A DNA stretch of 64,000 nucleotides from Coenobita brevimanus. Its lineage: Eukaryota > Arthropoda > Malacostraca > Decapoda > Coenobitidae. The translations under genes and the position numbers were made by a program. Location: positions 9,267,621 to 9,331,620 of the forward strand of contig CM064748.1 of assembly GCA_032717465.1 (NCBI GenBank), in the 5' to 3' direction. Of the stretch, positions 18,920 to 31,173 are shown in pieces. The stretch's first letter is position 1; every line of letters starts with the position of its first letter. The notes under the pieces were generated by a model, which was not told where the DNA came from, did no database searches, and was given only the letters and a program-made list of their open reading frames with translations.

Positions 18920-21687
18920 TAGAGGAAGGGCAAGAGAAGGTGTGGCCTTGTTAGTGAGTCCGGAAGTACAGCAATGTGTGATTGAATGGAAGGAGGTGTC
19001 ATCGAGACTGATGTGGGTGAAAGCGAAATTTGAACGTGAGTTGTGGGTGTTTGTGAGTGCATATGGGCCTGGTAGTGAAAAGGATGAAGAAGAGAGGGAG
19101 TCTTTCTGGAATGATGTTGATGAGTGTCTGCAGAGTTTTGGAGCGAATGTGAATGTGGTAATGATGGGAGATTTGAATGCTAGAGTGGGAAATGTAGCAG
19201 TTGAAGGCGTAGTTGGTATGCATGGTGTGCCTGGAAGAAATGAAAATGGGGAACGAATGATAGCGATGTGTGTTGAGCGAGAGATGGTGATTGGGAATAC
19301 GCTGTTTGAGAAGAAAGATATTTATAAGTATACATGGGTGAGACAGGAGGGTGGAAGGGTTGTTGATAGAGCTTTGATGGACTATGTGGTTGTGTCTAGG
19401 AATGTAATAGGAAGATTGTTGGATGTGAGAGTTCTGAGAGGGGAGGGTGGAGGTATGTCTGACCACTACCTGGTGGAGGGAAAGTTAAGAGTAGGTAAGA
19501 GATGGGTGAGAGCTAGGAGGGTTAGGTGTGGCAGGGAGGTTTTGAAAGTCAGTGAGTTGGATAAAAGAGAGAAAAAGATAGAGTATCAGGAGAAATTGAA
19601 ACATGAGTGGAAAGCAGTGAAAGATCGGGAAAATGGCAGCGTGGAGGAGGAATGGCAGTTGTTTAAGAGTGCTGTGGTGGGGCATGCAGAAGAGGTATGT
19701 GGTGTGAGACGTGTGGGTGGTGGTGTAAGAAAAGGAAGTGAATGGTGGTGCGAGGAAGTAAGTATGGCTGTGGCTGAGAAGAGACGTGCATATGAAGTGT
19801 GGCTGCAGAGGAAGGATGAGATGTCATATGAAAGGTATAAGGAGAAGAGGAATAGAGCGAGAAGGGCTGTGCGTGATGCTAAAGTAGCAGCAGATGAGAG
19901 GTGGGGTAGGCGGCTGACAGAAAATTTTCAACAGAATAAGAAAATGTTTTGGAAGGAGGTGAAAAGGGTGCGAAAGGGAGAGTCTGGGAAGGAAGAACGA
20001 GTAAAAGCAGAGGATGGAAGGATGTTAATTGAGATGGATGCAGTAAGGAAGAGATGGGCAGAGTATTTTGAAAGATTGTTAAATGTAGAGGAGGAAAGAG
20101 TGGCTGAGATTGGGGCGGATGGAAGGGTGCAAGGAATAAATGTGTTGGGAGAGTTGAATGATTCTTTGATCACGAAGGAGGAAGTGGAGAGGGCAGTAAA
20201 GGAGATGAAAACAGGGAAAGCTGCAGGTATGGATGGGTGTGCTGTGGAATGCCTGAAGGGTGGTGGAGTGACTATTGTTGACTGGTTAGTAAGATTGTTG
20301 AATGTGTGCTTTGAGAAAGGTATGGTGCCAGTTGACTGGGCAAGTGCTTGTGTGGTCCCGTTGTATAAAGGCAAGGGTGATAAGTATAAATGTACTAGCT
20401 TTAGGGGTATAAGTCTGTTGAGTGTTGTAGGTAAGGTGTATGGTAGAGTGTTAATTATGAGAGTTAGAGAGGGTACAGAGGGAGTGATTGGTGATGAGCA
20501 GTGTGGCTTTAGGAGAGGGAGGGGATGCGTTGATCAGGTGTTTGCTGTGAGACAAGTGTGTGAAAAGTATTTAGCGAAAGGCAAAGCTGTGTTTTGGGCA
20601 TTTATGGATTTAGAGAAAGCGTATGATAGAATTGATAGGGAGGCTTTGTGGACTGTTTTAAGATTGTATGGACTTGATGGTAGGTTACTAAAAGGGGTGA
20701 AAAGTTTTTATGTAAATAGTAGAGCGTGTGTAAGAGTGGGAAATGCTGTGAGTGATTAGTTTCCCGTGAGAGTGGGGCTGCGACAGGGATGTGTGATGTC
20801 ACCTTGGTTGTTTAATATTTACATGGATGGTGTTGTAAGGGAGGTGAATGCAAGAGTTTTAGGTGGAGGTCTGAGTCTGATGAATGTTGATGGTGGAGAG
20901 TGGAATCTGAAGCAGCTGCTGTTTGCAGATGATACTGCACTGGTAACTGATTCAGAGGAGAGATTGAGACAGTTGGTAGAGGAGTTTGGAAGGGTGTGTG
21001 AAAGGAGGAAATTGAAAGTAAATGAGAATAAGAGTAAAGTGATGAAGTGTACGAGGTTGATAGATGGTAGGGGGATGAATATAGTTTTGAATGGTGAGTT
21101 GCTTGAGGAGGTAGATTGTTTTAAATATCTAGGGTCACATGTTGCTGTGGATGGAAGAATAGATGCAGAAGTGAAGTTTAGAATAAATGAAGTAGGAAAG
21201 GTGCTGGGAGGAATGAAAAAGTGTTTAAATGTCGTTCGCTTAGAATGGATGTAAAGAGAAGGCTGTATGAGGGTGTTGTGGTACCGACTGCGTTATATGG
21301 GGCTGAAACATGGAATATGGGTGTAGCAGAGAGGAAAAGTTTGAATGTAATGGAGATGAGGTGTCTGAGGAGTATGTGTGGAGTGACACGTATGGATCGG
21401 GTGCGAAATGATGAAGTGCGAAGGAGAACTGGAGTTGTTCGGGAGATGGCTGGTAGAGTTGAGCAAAGGGTGTTGCGATGGTTTGGGCATATGGAGAGAA
21501 TGGATAATGAGCGATTGGTGAAAAAGATAACTTGATCTGATGTGAGAGGTGTAATGCTGAGAGGAAGACCACGAATAGGATGGATGGACAGTGTGAAGAG
21601 AGCGCTGGATGCGAGAGGGATGTCTGTTGAACAAGGAAGAGTGGCTGTGCGTGACATAAATAAATGGAGAGAAATTGTGAATAAGTG
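18920..21687 (+). pseudogene. RTE-type APE-RT polyprotein, broken
   Basis: The frame enters the endonuclease domain at about REGVALLVSPEVQQ and shows MMGDLNARVG and SDHYLVEG. The reverse transcriptase follows, with GLRQGCVMSPWLFNIYMDG and the catalytic LLFADDTALV, and then the RTE-typical VVVPTALYGAETW and VLRWFGHMERM. The frame is broken by TAG at 20757-20759, a one-base shift near 21223 and TGA at 21533-21535, and finishes at 21685-21687. The copy is inactive. Confidence 0.9.
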
Positions 21688-22011
21688 ATGACGCAGCTCT
21701 GAGGGGATATTCTCCCGCATTTGGTCTGATCAGCTAGTCAGGTCAGGTGCGGGTAAGGGGATGGGTCTGTTATGATGTGGCAGGGGTAAACCAGTTCTGC
21801 TGTCGGGCCCTGCTGTGGATGTCACTGATTGCATTGCGCAGTTGACCCTTGTGCGGTGTGGTGCGGTGAAGATCTGTCCGTTCTCCCCTTTGGGGCTAAG
21901 ATGCGAATGAATGTGTTTGAATGGATGAGTAAATGGGGAGTGTGTTGTCCTGTCTCGGCTACCTCCCTTTCCTTGGGGGAAGCAGCCTAGGTATATAAAT
22001 AGATAGATAGA
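18920..22011 (+). mobile_element. RTE-type LINE, 5'-truncated
   Basis: The insert lies between ACTGC at 18915-18919 and ACTGC at 22012-22016. It ends in a GATA-like microsatellite tail (ATAGATAGATAG), as is common for RTE elements. The uninterrupted site survives at 56825-56830 (complement) in the other unit. The endonuclease N-terminus is missing, as expected for a 5' truncation. Confidence 0.88.
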
Positions 22012-22016
22012 ACTGC

Positions 22017-22061
<45 letters not shown>

Positions 22062-22268
22062 TTGGTATGGTTCAGTTAGGTTATGGTTGGTTTGGTTTGG
22101 TTATGTTAGGTGTGGTAAGAGTTGGTTGGGTTGCATTACATGTCTTCATATCTGTTACATTAAAAAAAAAAAAAAAAAAAAATTTTGGTGCTAGCTAACC
22201 TGCTCAACATCTGCATTTACTTATACTACTATGCCTTCATTCATTCTCTTTCACAGAAATTAGGTGTG
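22012..22268. other. H4-X spacer, right of the RTE insertion, with (GA)n
   Basis: Contains a (GA)n run at about 22021-22059, GGTTTGGTT-like short repeats and poly-A. It matches 56599-56830 in reverse complement. No gene is seen. Confidence 0.75.
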
Positions 22269-22285
22269 GACCTCTAAAAGAGGTC
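22269..22285 (-). terminator. Histone mRNA 3' stem-loop, H4 copy A
   Basis: On the minus strand GACCTCTTTTAGAGGTC forms a strong hairpin. The bases allow a 7 bp stem with a TTT loop or a 6 bp stem with a TTTTA loop, not the usual 6 bp stem with a 4-base loop. H4 copy B has the same 17 bases. Confidence 0.8.
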
Positions 22286-22358
22286 CGGGGGTTGCTGTTT
22301 ATTGTGTGCTTTGCCGTGGCCAGGTGGAATAGTGCCATGCAGTTATGCACGCACCCTC

Positions 22359-23043
<685 letters not shown>

Positions 23044-23286
23044 TTGGCTCTGGTGAACTCTTCGGTATCGGCACTCCAAGTTCAACTTACTCCAGACGTC
23101 GTGCAGCTTACCATCTCGCCCGACTTCAGGCTCTGAGGAAGTAACTCACGGTGCTAACTGCCCAAGTTCCACTACCACGAGCCTGTGACAAGATCCTTCA
23201 CTGCAAATACACCTTGCTTCACTGCATACCAGCCTTTCACGGTGTATCATCGCAGCCCCAGCACCCACGCCCCACGATTGTGTACT

Positions 23287-23722
23287 GGGGGACACACACT
23301 TGTGTGTTCCCGCCCTTTCGTGGGTTGCACCCCCCTCCTACTATCCTTCCTTTCGACCCTAGTGTCCCCCAGTGGTGGTACAAAGCCGAATCCTTAGGTT
23401 TTCTGGCGCAGGCCAGACACATGAGGGAGCCCCTTAGGCAGGGGTGGTTATAGGAAGCCACTGGGGTGGGTCAAACACTTGTTAGGGCGATAGGCAAGAC
23501 CCTTCCAGGGGCAGTGGCAGGGCTTTTACGACCGCCGCTAGCGGGGGGATAGTCACCACCACTGTAGGTAGGCGCCTTCTTTTTTCTGAGTGCATGTGAG
23601 TGTGGAAAAGCACACTTGAGACGGAAGACGCCACCCCTACCTCCGAGAACGCCAGTGGACGAAAAGCAAGATTTGACAGCCCTGACAGATGCCAAGACCT
23701 CCCCCCACATATCAACTTCACC
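23287..23722 (+). other. Conserved structured 5' UTR of LINE Q
   Basis: Holds the hairpin at 23287-23315 (GGGACACAC pairing with GTGTGTTCCC), a CCCCTTAG...GGGG hairpin near 23430 and the palindrome CCGCTAGCGG at 23535-23544. It is homologous to the blocks in N and P. The 240 bp leader before it is not conserved among the three. Confidence 0.7.
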
Positions 23723-25497
23723 ATGGACTATGACGACACACCATCCAGCCAACAAAACGACCCTGACCAGCACGACTCCCAGGACAATCATTACGTAGAA
23801 GACTCAGCCTCCGCCCCCCAAGACCCCGACGATGGCTTCACACTCGTTACCAACAAAAAGAAAGGAAAAAAACAGGCACAAAATTCCTCTGACCCACGCC
23901 CCACCTATCCCAATCACCAGCCTTCCAACCCACCACCCCCCACATCCAACCTCCCAGCTTTCCTCATCCCCAAACCCAACAACTTCTCTAACACCTATGA
24001 AGTAGTGACAGCCATTGAGAACTCCTACCCCAACCTTCAATTTAAAATGACAGCCACGAAAGCCCTAAATACTATCATAGTCCCCCTTAACACTGAGTCA
24101 CTGGACATCTTAGAAAACGTTCACGAGTTAGAGGGCAAACCCGTGAAACTCATCAAACTTGACCCCAACCTTGCCACAAAGAAACTTGTTGTTCAGCATT
24201 ACCCCCTTAACTTCCCCTTAGAGGCTATCCTCAATCATCATCAAGTCGAGGAAGCCAAACGATGTGATGTTAAAGGGGAGCCAACCAGACAAGTAATCAT
24301 CACCCTCCGTGGCCCAGCTCCCGACTCACTTAACCTAAAATCATGGGGCACATATGACCTCCGCCCCTACACCCCAGAACCCCTACGATTCTTTACTTGC
24401 CAGAGGTTTGGGCACCACCAGTCATCATGCAATCGCCCTCCCACCTGTGCCCTCTGCAGCGGTCGCCACCCAACTCAACAATGCCTTGATAAATTCAAGG
24501 CAAAGCAAGCAGTCCAAGCCAAATGCCCCAACTGCCATGGCCAGCACCATGCTTGGAATAAAGCATGCCCAATCCGCAAAGCCATCATTAACAAAGGCAT
24601 TAATAAAGGTCAGGGACGTGCGCAGGGTAACACCATCATCACCCCTGCCCCTTTAGGCACCTTTAAGTGGGGGCAACAGAACAAAGGCGCTAACCACCCC
24701 TCTCTTACTACAGGCAATTTCCCCCAATTGCCAACCCCAAGCAGGACTTCACCCAATACCCCCCCAACCCCCAGACCCCCCCCACTCACCCCCCAACCTC
24801 ACCAACTGCCCCCCCTCCCTCGCCTCCATCTACCACCCATAAACACGCCAGTACCCAAACTACCGCATCCACCCAAACCCAGACTCCACCACCAGCCACC
24901 CCTCAACCCTCACTCCCCCCTACCCTCAGTAGCCAAGACCTCATTCTCATCTCGAACACCATCGCCCAGGGCATAGCTACCTATCTATCCACCTTGATAG
25001 GCAAACCAGTTCCCACCACCGACCTTACCAAAGTGCTCCATGACTCCATCCACTCCTTCCACAATCACTCCACTCCCCCCGACGCAAACACTGACAGCCC
25101 TCTACCCACATCAACACCAACACCTGTTGAGAACCATAACACCACTCTCACACACACACCCATACAAAAGACAACACACAACACAACCTCCACACAACCA
25201 CAATCAGACACTCCATCACACCACTCCAAACACCCACAACACCAGCGCCGCAACAGAAGCAGACACCGACACTCCACAAACAGCCGGAAAAACACCTCCT
25301 CACACAGATCCCCATCAGCCACATCCCCCACCAGAACACACCACGCGCCCCGCTCCTCCACACGTGAAAACATAGACACTAACATCTCGTCAAAATCACA
25401 CTCACGCTCACCAATTTCAAAACACACACCACCGACACAAACGCCATCAGACACAGACACCCGAACACTAATATGGACAGACGACATGGACATGTAA
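23723..25497 (+). pseudogene. LINE Q ORF1, frameshifted
   Basis: From the ATG at 23723. An acidic N-terminus is followed by the conserved LPAFLIPKPNNFSNTYE segment and three zinc knuckles (CQRFGHHQSSC preceded by FF where a Cys is expected, CALCSGRHPTQQC, CPNCHGQHHAWNKAC). A long proline-rich tail follows. The frame is lost in the proline-rich part between about 24780 and 24870. It continues in another phase through DLILISNTIAQGIATYL to the stop at 25497. FFTCQ in place of CYRCQ removes the first Cys of knuckle 1. Confidence 0.85.
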
Positions 25498-28400
25498 ACA
25501 CTCCAACACCCTCCCCCCCACCTCCACAATATCCCCCAACCCCCCCTCACATTAAAATCCTTCAGTGGAACATCCAGGGTGCGCAGAACAAGCGCTCCCT
25601 TCTAGAAGAAACAGCGCACAAAGACCAAATTGATGTTATCCTCCTCCAAGAAACCCTCATCCCCGCCCATAAATCTATCAAAATTCGAGGCTTCACCTCC
25701 TTTACACTCCCCCATTCCCGAGGGGACCCCCAGGGTTTAGCAATTTATATAAAAAACCACATTCCTAACAAACCCAATCACCCCCTGCCTGACTGTGGAG
25801 ATGGCGTGGAAGTACAGGGACACTCCATCACCCTTGCAACCACCCAATTACATTTATATAATATATATCGCCCCCCCAACGCACAGCTAAACCTGGATGA
25901 GGTCCTTGCCACATCACTAACAGATCATGTGCTACTTGGAGGTGACCTTAATGCCCACCATCCACGTCTTGGCTCCAGGAACACCAATCCAACAGGGTGC
26001 CACATCATAACCGCATTAGATAATACCCCCGAAATATCTCTTTTAAATGACCCTCAATCTCCCACTCACTTGAGAGGGGGCAGATTAGACCTTACCATGA
26101 TTACTACTAACATTGCAAACTTAGCTAAATGGGAAATACACCCCTCCCTTGCTTCAGACCATCACGCAATCCTCTGCTCTGTTAATCTTGCTAAGCTCCC
26201 CAAACCCCCCGACCCCCCACCCAAATGGAATGTTAAAAAAGCCGACTGGGCCCACTTCACCTCTATATTAGAAGACTCCTGCAATATCAACCCCCCCATT
26301 GACCTCGAGGAACATGCGACCCTCATTACCAATGCTTTCCACACTGCAGCCACTCAAGCCATACCCACCACCAGCCCCCCCAAACACCTACACCGTGATT
26401 ATTGGTATTATTGCAACAGGGTCAGAGAACTAAATAAAAGATTAAACAGGGCCAAGAAAATACATAGAGCAAACCACACCCCTGAAAGCCTAAGTTACAG
26501 TCGGTAATCAGACACTCCATAGATGAGAAAAACTCCCTTAAGGAGCAAAAAGGGCTAGAGTGGTGCCAGACATTGGGAGCTCATTCAACAACAAGCAGTA
26601 TATGGAGAAAGTTAAAGGCATTTTCTAACCCCCGCCCCACCCACCCCCCCACACACCCTGACCCACAAGGAGAGGCAGAACGTTTAGCTGACAACTTTGC
26701 ACAGAGAACCTCCCCAAATCAACTGCCACTACTAACGAGGCAAACTCAAGACACACTACACCCCGTAAGAGAACAGCTGATTAGAGAAAGCCAGAATACA
26801 CCTTCCCCCTCTGATCAAAATTTCACCCTAGATGAGCTAAACAGGGCCTTAAAAACAAGCACAGACACAGCCCCTGGAGCAGATGGAATTACATATTCCA
26901 TGATTAATCATGCGGGGAACACTGCTAAAACAGCCTTTCTGGACCTCATCAATCACTCGTGGCATTTAGGCATTATTCCATCTCAATGGAAGGAGGCTAT
27001 AATCCATCCCATCCCCAAGCCTCTCGATCCCACCACCTACAGACCCATCTCTCTCCTTAGTAATCTCTGCAAAACCACCGAAAGAATGGTTAAAAGCCGC
27101 CTTGACTGGGTCACCCCATCACCACATAGCCACATCTTCGCCTTCACAAAAGGCAAGGGCACAGCTGAATGCCTTAGCTCATTTTTATCAGAGTTCAGGG
27201 GAGGTAAAGGCCTAGCCATTTTCATAGACCTGGAAAAAGCTTTTGAGCTGGCATGTCCCGAGGCCATCCTTGCCACCCTTGCAAGCAAGGGTGTTAAGGG
27301 TCGCCTTCTGCGCTGGCTTGAAAGCTTTTTCTCAGGTCGCAAAGCCAAAGTCAGGTTCCAAGGCCATCTTTCAGAAGCATATAATCACACAAATGGGACT
27401 CCACAAGGAAGCATCATAAGCCCCACCCTTTTTAACACATTAATTGAATGCCTCCTTCATCTCGACCTGGGCCAAGGAGCCCGCCTTTTGTGTTATGCTG
27501 ATGATATAACTCTAGTAATATATGGGGGGCACTACTCACAGAAAGCGCAAAAAGCACTCGACATCCTGCATAAAAAATGTAGAGAATTAGGCCTGAAAAT
27601 AAATCCACTCAAAACTAAGGCCCTCCCCATCAAAATTCCAACCCCACCAAAACAGCTGTTCCTCGGTAACTCTCTTATAGAGTACGTCAACACCCACCGG
27701 TACCTAGGGGTATACATGGACAGAAACCTCACCTTTGACAAAGAAATAAAATACCTCCGAGATATCACCAAATTACGCCTCAACGCCCTTAGATCTTTAG
27801 CTGGCAAAGGTGAAGGAGCTCCATTTAAAGTCTTACGTCTTTTTTACATTCAGGCAATAAGATCTATTATTGATTACGCAGCGCCTGCCTTACCCACCAT
27901 CAACCCAAAATTAGCCGACAAACTGGAGGTTATACAGAATGAGGCACTAAGAATTATGACGGGATCACCAATGTGGACCCGTCTTTGCAACCTCAGAATG
28001 GAATGCAACATCGAATCTATTAACATCAGAATCAAAGCAAGAGTCGCTAGCTTGGCAGCCAAGCTTACACGTAAAAACTCCCCCCTCCCTCTTACAACAC
28101 GATTAACGGCAGCTGCTAACCTACCCCCCGACGTCCTAAACAACACCTGGAGTCACTGCGCCGCAAAAGCCATTCACTCCTTTAACCTAAACCCCATCAT
28201 AAATCTCCCCCCAGATGAACCAAGTGTAGCGTATCATCCCCGCCCTCCTTGGAATCCCCCCCTATTCAATCTTATCATTACAAGCTCTCCCCCTAAAGCC
28301 CTCACTCCCGTACAACAATTACGCCAAGAGAGCTCAATGCAAATTGCCTCCCTCACCTCCCCCAACTCATCAACCTACTATACAGACGGCTCTGTGAATA

Positions 28401-29256
28401 ACAATAAAGCAGGTGCGGCAGTCGTATGCCGACAACACTCATTTGGCCTGCGTGTATCAGATGGAGCCTCTACACTCCAGACTGAATTGAATTAATTGCA
28501 ATTCTTACCGCCATGGATGATGCCCTAGACATCAACCCAACATCCCATACAATCATCCATACAGACTCCGCCAGTGCAATTCAAACGCTAGGAAAACAGG
28601 AGCCGTCTGATAACACTCATTTAATTACTGACATAATCGCCACCGCGCAAGAAATACGAGATGCTGGCGGAACTATAACAATTAATTGGATACCCAGCCA
28701 TGTAGGTATCAAAGGGAATGAATTGGCAGACCAACTAGCCAAAGAAGCCACGGAATATTCACACGTTCAGGTTGATATAACACCGAGCCTCACTCAGATC
28801 AAAAGAACAATTAAAATGCAGGCAGCAACAGTCAACCGCTCAGAACACGAGCATCAAGTCCAGGCGGGCTCCCCTTCTGCAATATGGTATGCTGCCGCTA
28901 CAAAATATGAGCCAATAAATGCTATTAACAAATTCAAAAGCAGAACACTTAAAAATATACGACGCCTCCGCCTGAGATATAAGTGTAAAGCTCATATACT
29001 CACAAATGAGGCACAACCCAGCATGTGTGAAAACTGCAACACTGATACCCCATTCCCGTTTCTCCACTATATTCTCAGCTGCCGAAACACCAATAAATTT
29101 AACAGACCTGTCAATCTCCCCAACCCAGATACGCCCCGCATAAATACGGCAGCCAGCCCCGAGGAGACACTTAAACAAGCAGCTGCTGCAGTGATTGCTA
29201 ATACACCCATAACAACCCTAGCAAACATCACTGCACACTTCCCCCCACCCTTTTAA
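25473..29256 (+). pseudogene. LINE Q ORF2 (APE, RT, RNase H), two frameshifts
   Basis: ORF2 starts at ATG 25473, overlapping ORF1 by 25 bp. The APE domain (ILQWNIQGAQNKR, QETLIPAH, GGDLNAHH, SDHHAILC) runs in frame to about 26500. There a one-base loss in an A-run (expected KLQSVIRHS) breaks it. The RT follows in a second frame with VIHPIP-like IIHPIPKP, FIDLEKAFE and LCYADDITLVI. A 5-bp duplication of GAATT near 28487 breaks the frame inside RNase H, just after SDGASTLQTEL. The rest (HTDSASAIQTL, WIPSHVGIKGNELADQ, CENCNTD...LSC) is in the third frame. Confidence 0.9.
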
Positions 29257-29638
29257 AATCACTCAATCAGGCAGCCACAACTGTCTCAGTCACCATGCCC
29301 CCTTCCATACGGTTCAGGTACCGTTAATCCCCGCTAATCCCCGCGCCTAACGGTCACCTGATCACCTGTCCCATTATACCCTCCCACTCTAAAATCACTC
29401 GTGTGTTTGTGCCTGCATGCGCGGATGTTTTTATACATCAACGTGTGCAGGCATATGATGCACCTGTGAGCTATATTTAAAAAAAAAAAAAACATACAGA
29501 ACCACCACGGTGGTTTCTTCCCCCTCAAATACAGCCCACACAACCAACTAAGAAATCCAGTCAAAAATCCACTGACTGGGCTAATGCAAGGCCCGGCCCT
29601 CCCTATAGGGGAGGAAATCGTCAACGAACGAACGAACG
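29257..29638 (+). other. LINE Q 3' UTR with terminal hairpins
   Basis: The last 65 bp carry GGGCTAATGCAAGGCCC and CCTCCCTATAGGGGAGG, then (CGAA)n ending at 29638. The SINEs have GGGCTAATGTATGGCCC and CCTGCACTATAGGTGCAGG in the same positions. The loop TATA and the pairing are kept while the stem bases change. Confidence 0.8.
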
Positions 29639-29684
29639 ACAAGGTGGCTGACACTCGCCTCCCAACAGTTTCACTAAGCAGGCC
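29639..29684 (+). promoter_or_regulatory. X3: 5' UTR, first part
   Basis: ACAAGGTGGCTGACACTCGCC and the following CAACAGTTTCACTAAGCAGG match X1 and X2. The promoter is gone, replaced by LINE Q. An LTR element interrupts at 29685, and the X sequence resumes near 39392 with ACCGGAGCTCGCAG. Confidence 0.8.
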
Positions 29685-30318
29685 TATCAGGACTCCATAT
29701 TATAGTTAGAAATCATAATAGATAGATAGATAAATAGATAGATAGACAGCCCTATGCGAGCCTGGGAAAAGGAAATGAGCTTGCAAATTACACTGAGGAA
29801 AGCTGACGACAGTGGCCAGTAAGGAGATGATGCAGTTAGTTGTCAGCAGTCCAACTGTGAACAAAGCCCTAGTGACCATACACACACATACACACATACT
29901 CACACACAGGCTTCTTAAACTTTCCATCCACAAGGAACACACGTGATACGTCTCCTGCTTCACCAGAATTTAGGAAAGAGAGCTCAGAAGGAGACAAGCC
30001 ATACAAGAGGCAGGTCGCAGGGAGAAGGGCTTGGCAACTTTGAGAGAGAGACAGAGAGAGCGAGACAGAGAGATAGCTAGCGGGACTGGACTCTATACTC
30101 CGCTCTGTGTGAGAGACTTGTTAATATTTCCAAGACAAATAAAAATAGTCCCATACTATTCTTTACCTCTCCTGTCACTACATGACAAATGGGAAAGAAG
30201 ATTATCTACTACAAGCTACTCCAAGATATAAAAACCGTTCGTCCACAAGTCTAATATATATATAACTCAACCACAAAGGAACCACAAAGTATTTTATGAC
30301 ATTTTCATTTTATGACAT
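29685..30318 (+). repeat. Left LTR (634 bp) of the errantivirus-like element
   Basis: Starts TATCAGGACTCCATAT and ends TTTTATGACAT. It differs from the right copy (38754-39387) at only a few positions. It contains GATA repeats and a run of GAGA-type motifs. Confidence 0.9.
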
Positions 30319-30319
30319 T

Positions 30320-30337
30320 TGGTAGCAGCGAATCTAC
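30320..30337 (+). other. Primer-binding site of the errantivirus-like element
   Basis: TGGTAGCAGCGAATCTAC begins one base after the left LTR. It starts with TGG as expected for a tRNA primer. The tRNA was not identified. Confidence 0.6.
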
Positions 30338-31173
30338 GGACATCGTCTCCGAATCAAAAGCAAATTTCTACAAAAGCGGGCGAGACTCTACAAGATTAGC
30401 TTCAGTTCTACAGTGATTCCTACAAAATACAGCCTACAATGCAAATAGCCTACAAGTCTACAAAACAACCCTATAATCTTCACGTAACTTCAAGCAGCAA
30501 CAAGAAGAATATAAAACAAAGCAAGTAAAGAAGAGGAAAGACCAAAGCAACAAGCACACAAGCCCCCACCACTCTCTCCCGCTATCGCTGACGCAGAGGT
30601 CAAGACACGCAGCAAAACACCAAGTCCATATTCACAACTCATCTTACTCACCCGTCTTCACTCAAGTTACTCATCGCTACTCATTCACTCACCACAGCTA
30701 CCAGTGTGGGAAGCCGACGTCACCATGTGCTGAGATGACATCACAACGCGAGTCTGCCATGCCAAGCAACGTGTGACTGACAGCAGGCACTTCTCACCCA
30801 CTACTCATTACTCATTATTCACATAGCTCCTACTCATACTCATTTATTTTCACAGTTAAGTTGGAAATTCGACGTTCTATGCTGAGGTTTGCTTGGGACA
30901 GCCGTTAACCACCACAAGCACCAGGCCATGGAATTTCCTGAGTAATATCGTCCATCAACACAGCACTAGAATTATCAAGAGATCTTCAATCAAACCTGTA
31001 TTTTTCTTCCGAGATCGACTTTTGTATCGACACACCTCTACGATCTGTATCAAGTGGGTAAAATTACACTTACTCATTTCTTCTCAGTGCTAAAATTAGC
31101 TATATTCAACTTATTTACTCATCTATTTTGCTAGGACATAAACAAGAGTCGTATTTCATAACACCATATCTTA
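30338..31173 (+). other. 5' leader of the errantivirus-like element
   Basis: No protein-coding gene is seen. It is an A/C-rich untranslated leader with many short CTACAA and ACTCA repeats, consistent with the long leader before gag in gypsy-type elements. Confidence 0.6.

Larger units (their letters stand above)
23044..29638 (+). mobile_element. LINE Q, full length, at the array inversion point
   Basis: A complete but mutated LINE with a 5' UTR, ORF1, ORF2 (APE, RT, RNase H) and a 3' UTR with terminal hairpins and (GAAC)n. The 5' flank is an H3 promoter ending about 30 bp past its TATA box. The 3' flank is the X 5' UTR (ACAAGGTGGCTGACACTCG). These flanks belong to different genes and opposite array orientations, so the copy is probably a recombinant of two insertions. 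Confidence 0.9.

Noticed and set aside
19000..20400. Long minus-strand open frames opposite the RTE reverse transcriptase
   Set aside because: The antisense of this purine-rich coding strand has few stops. The plus-strand frame carries all conserved RTE motifs.
29685..29760. A clean 4-6 bp target duplication for the errantivirus-like element
   Set aside because: Left flank AAGCAGGCC and right flank GAATACACC share no convincing duplicated bases, so none was reported.
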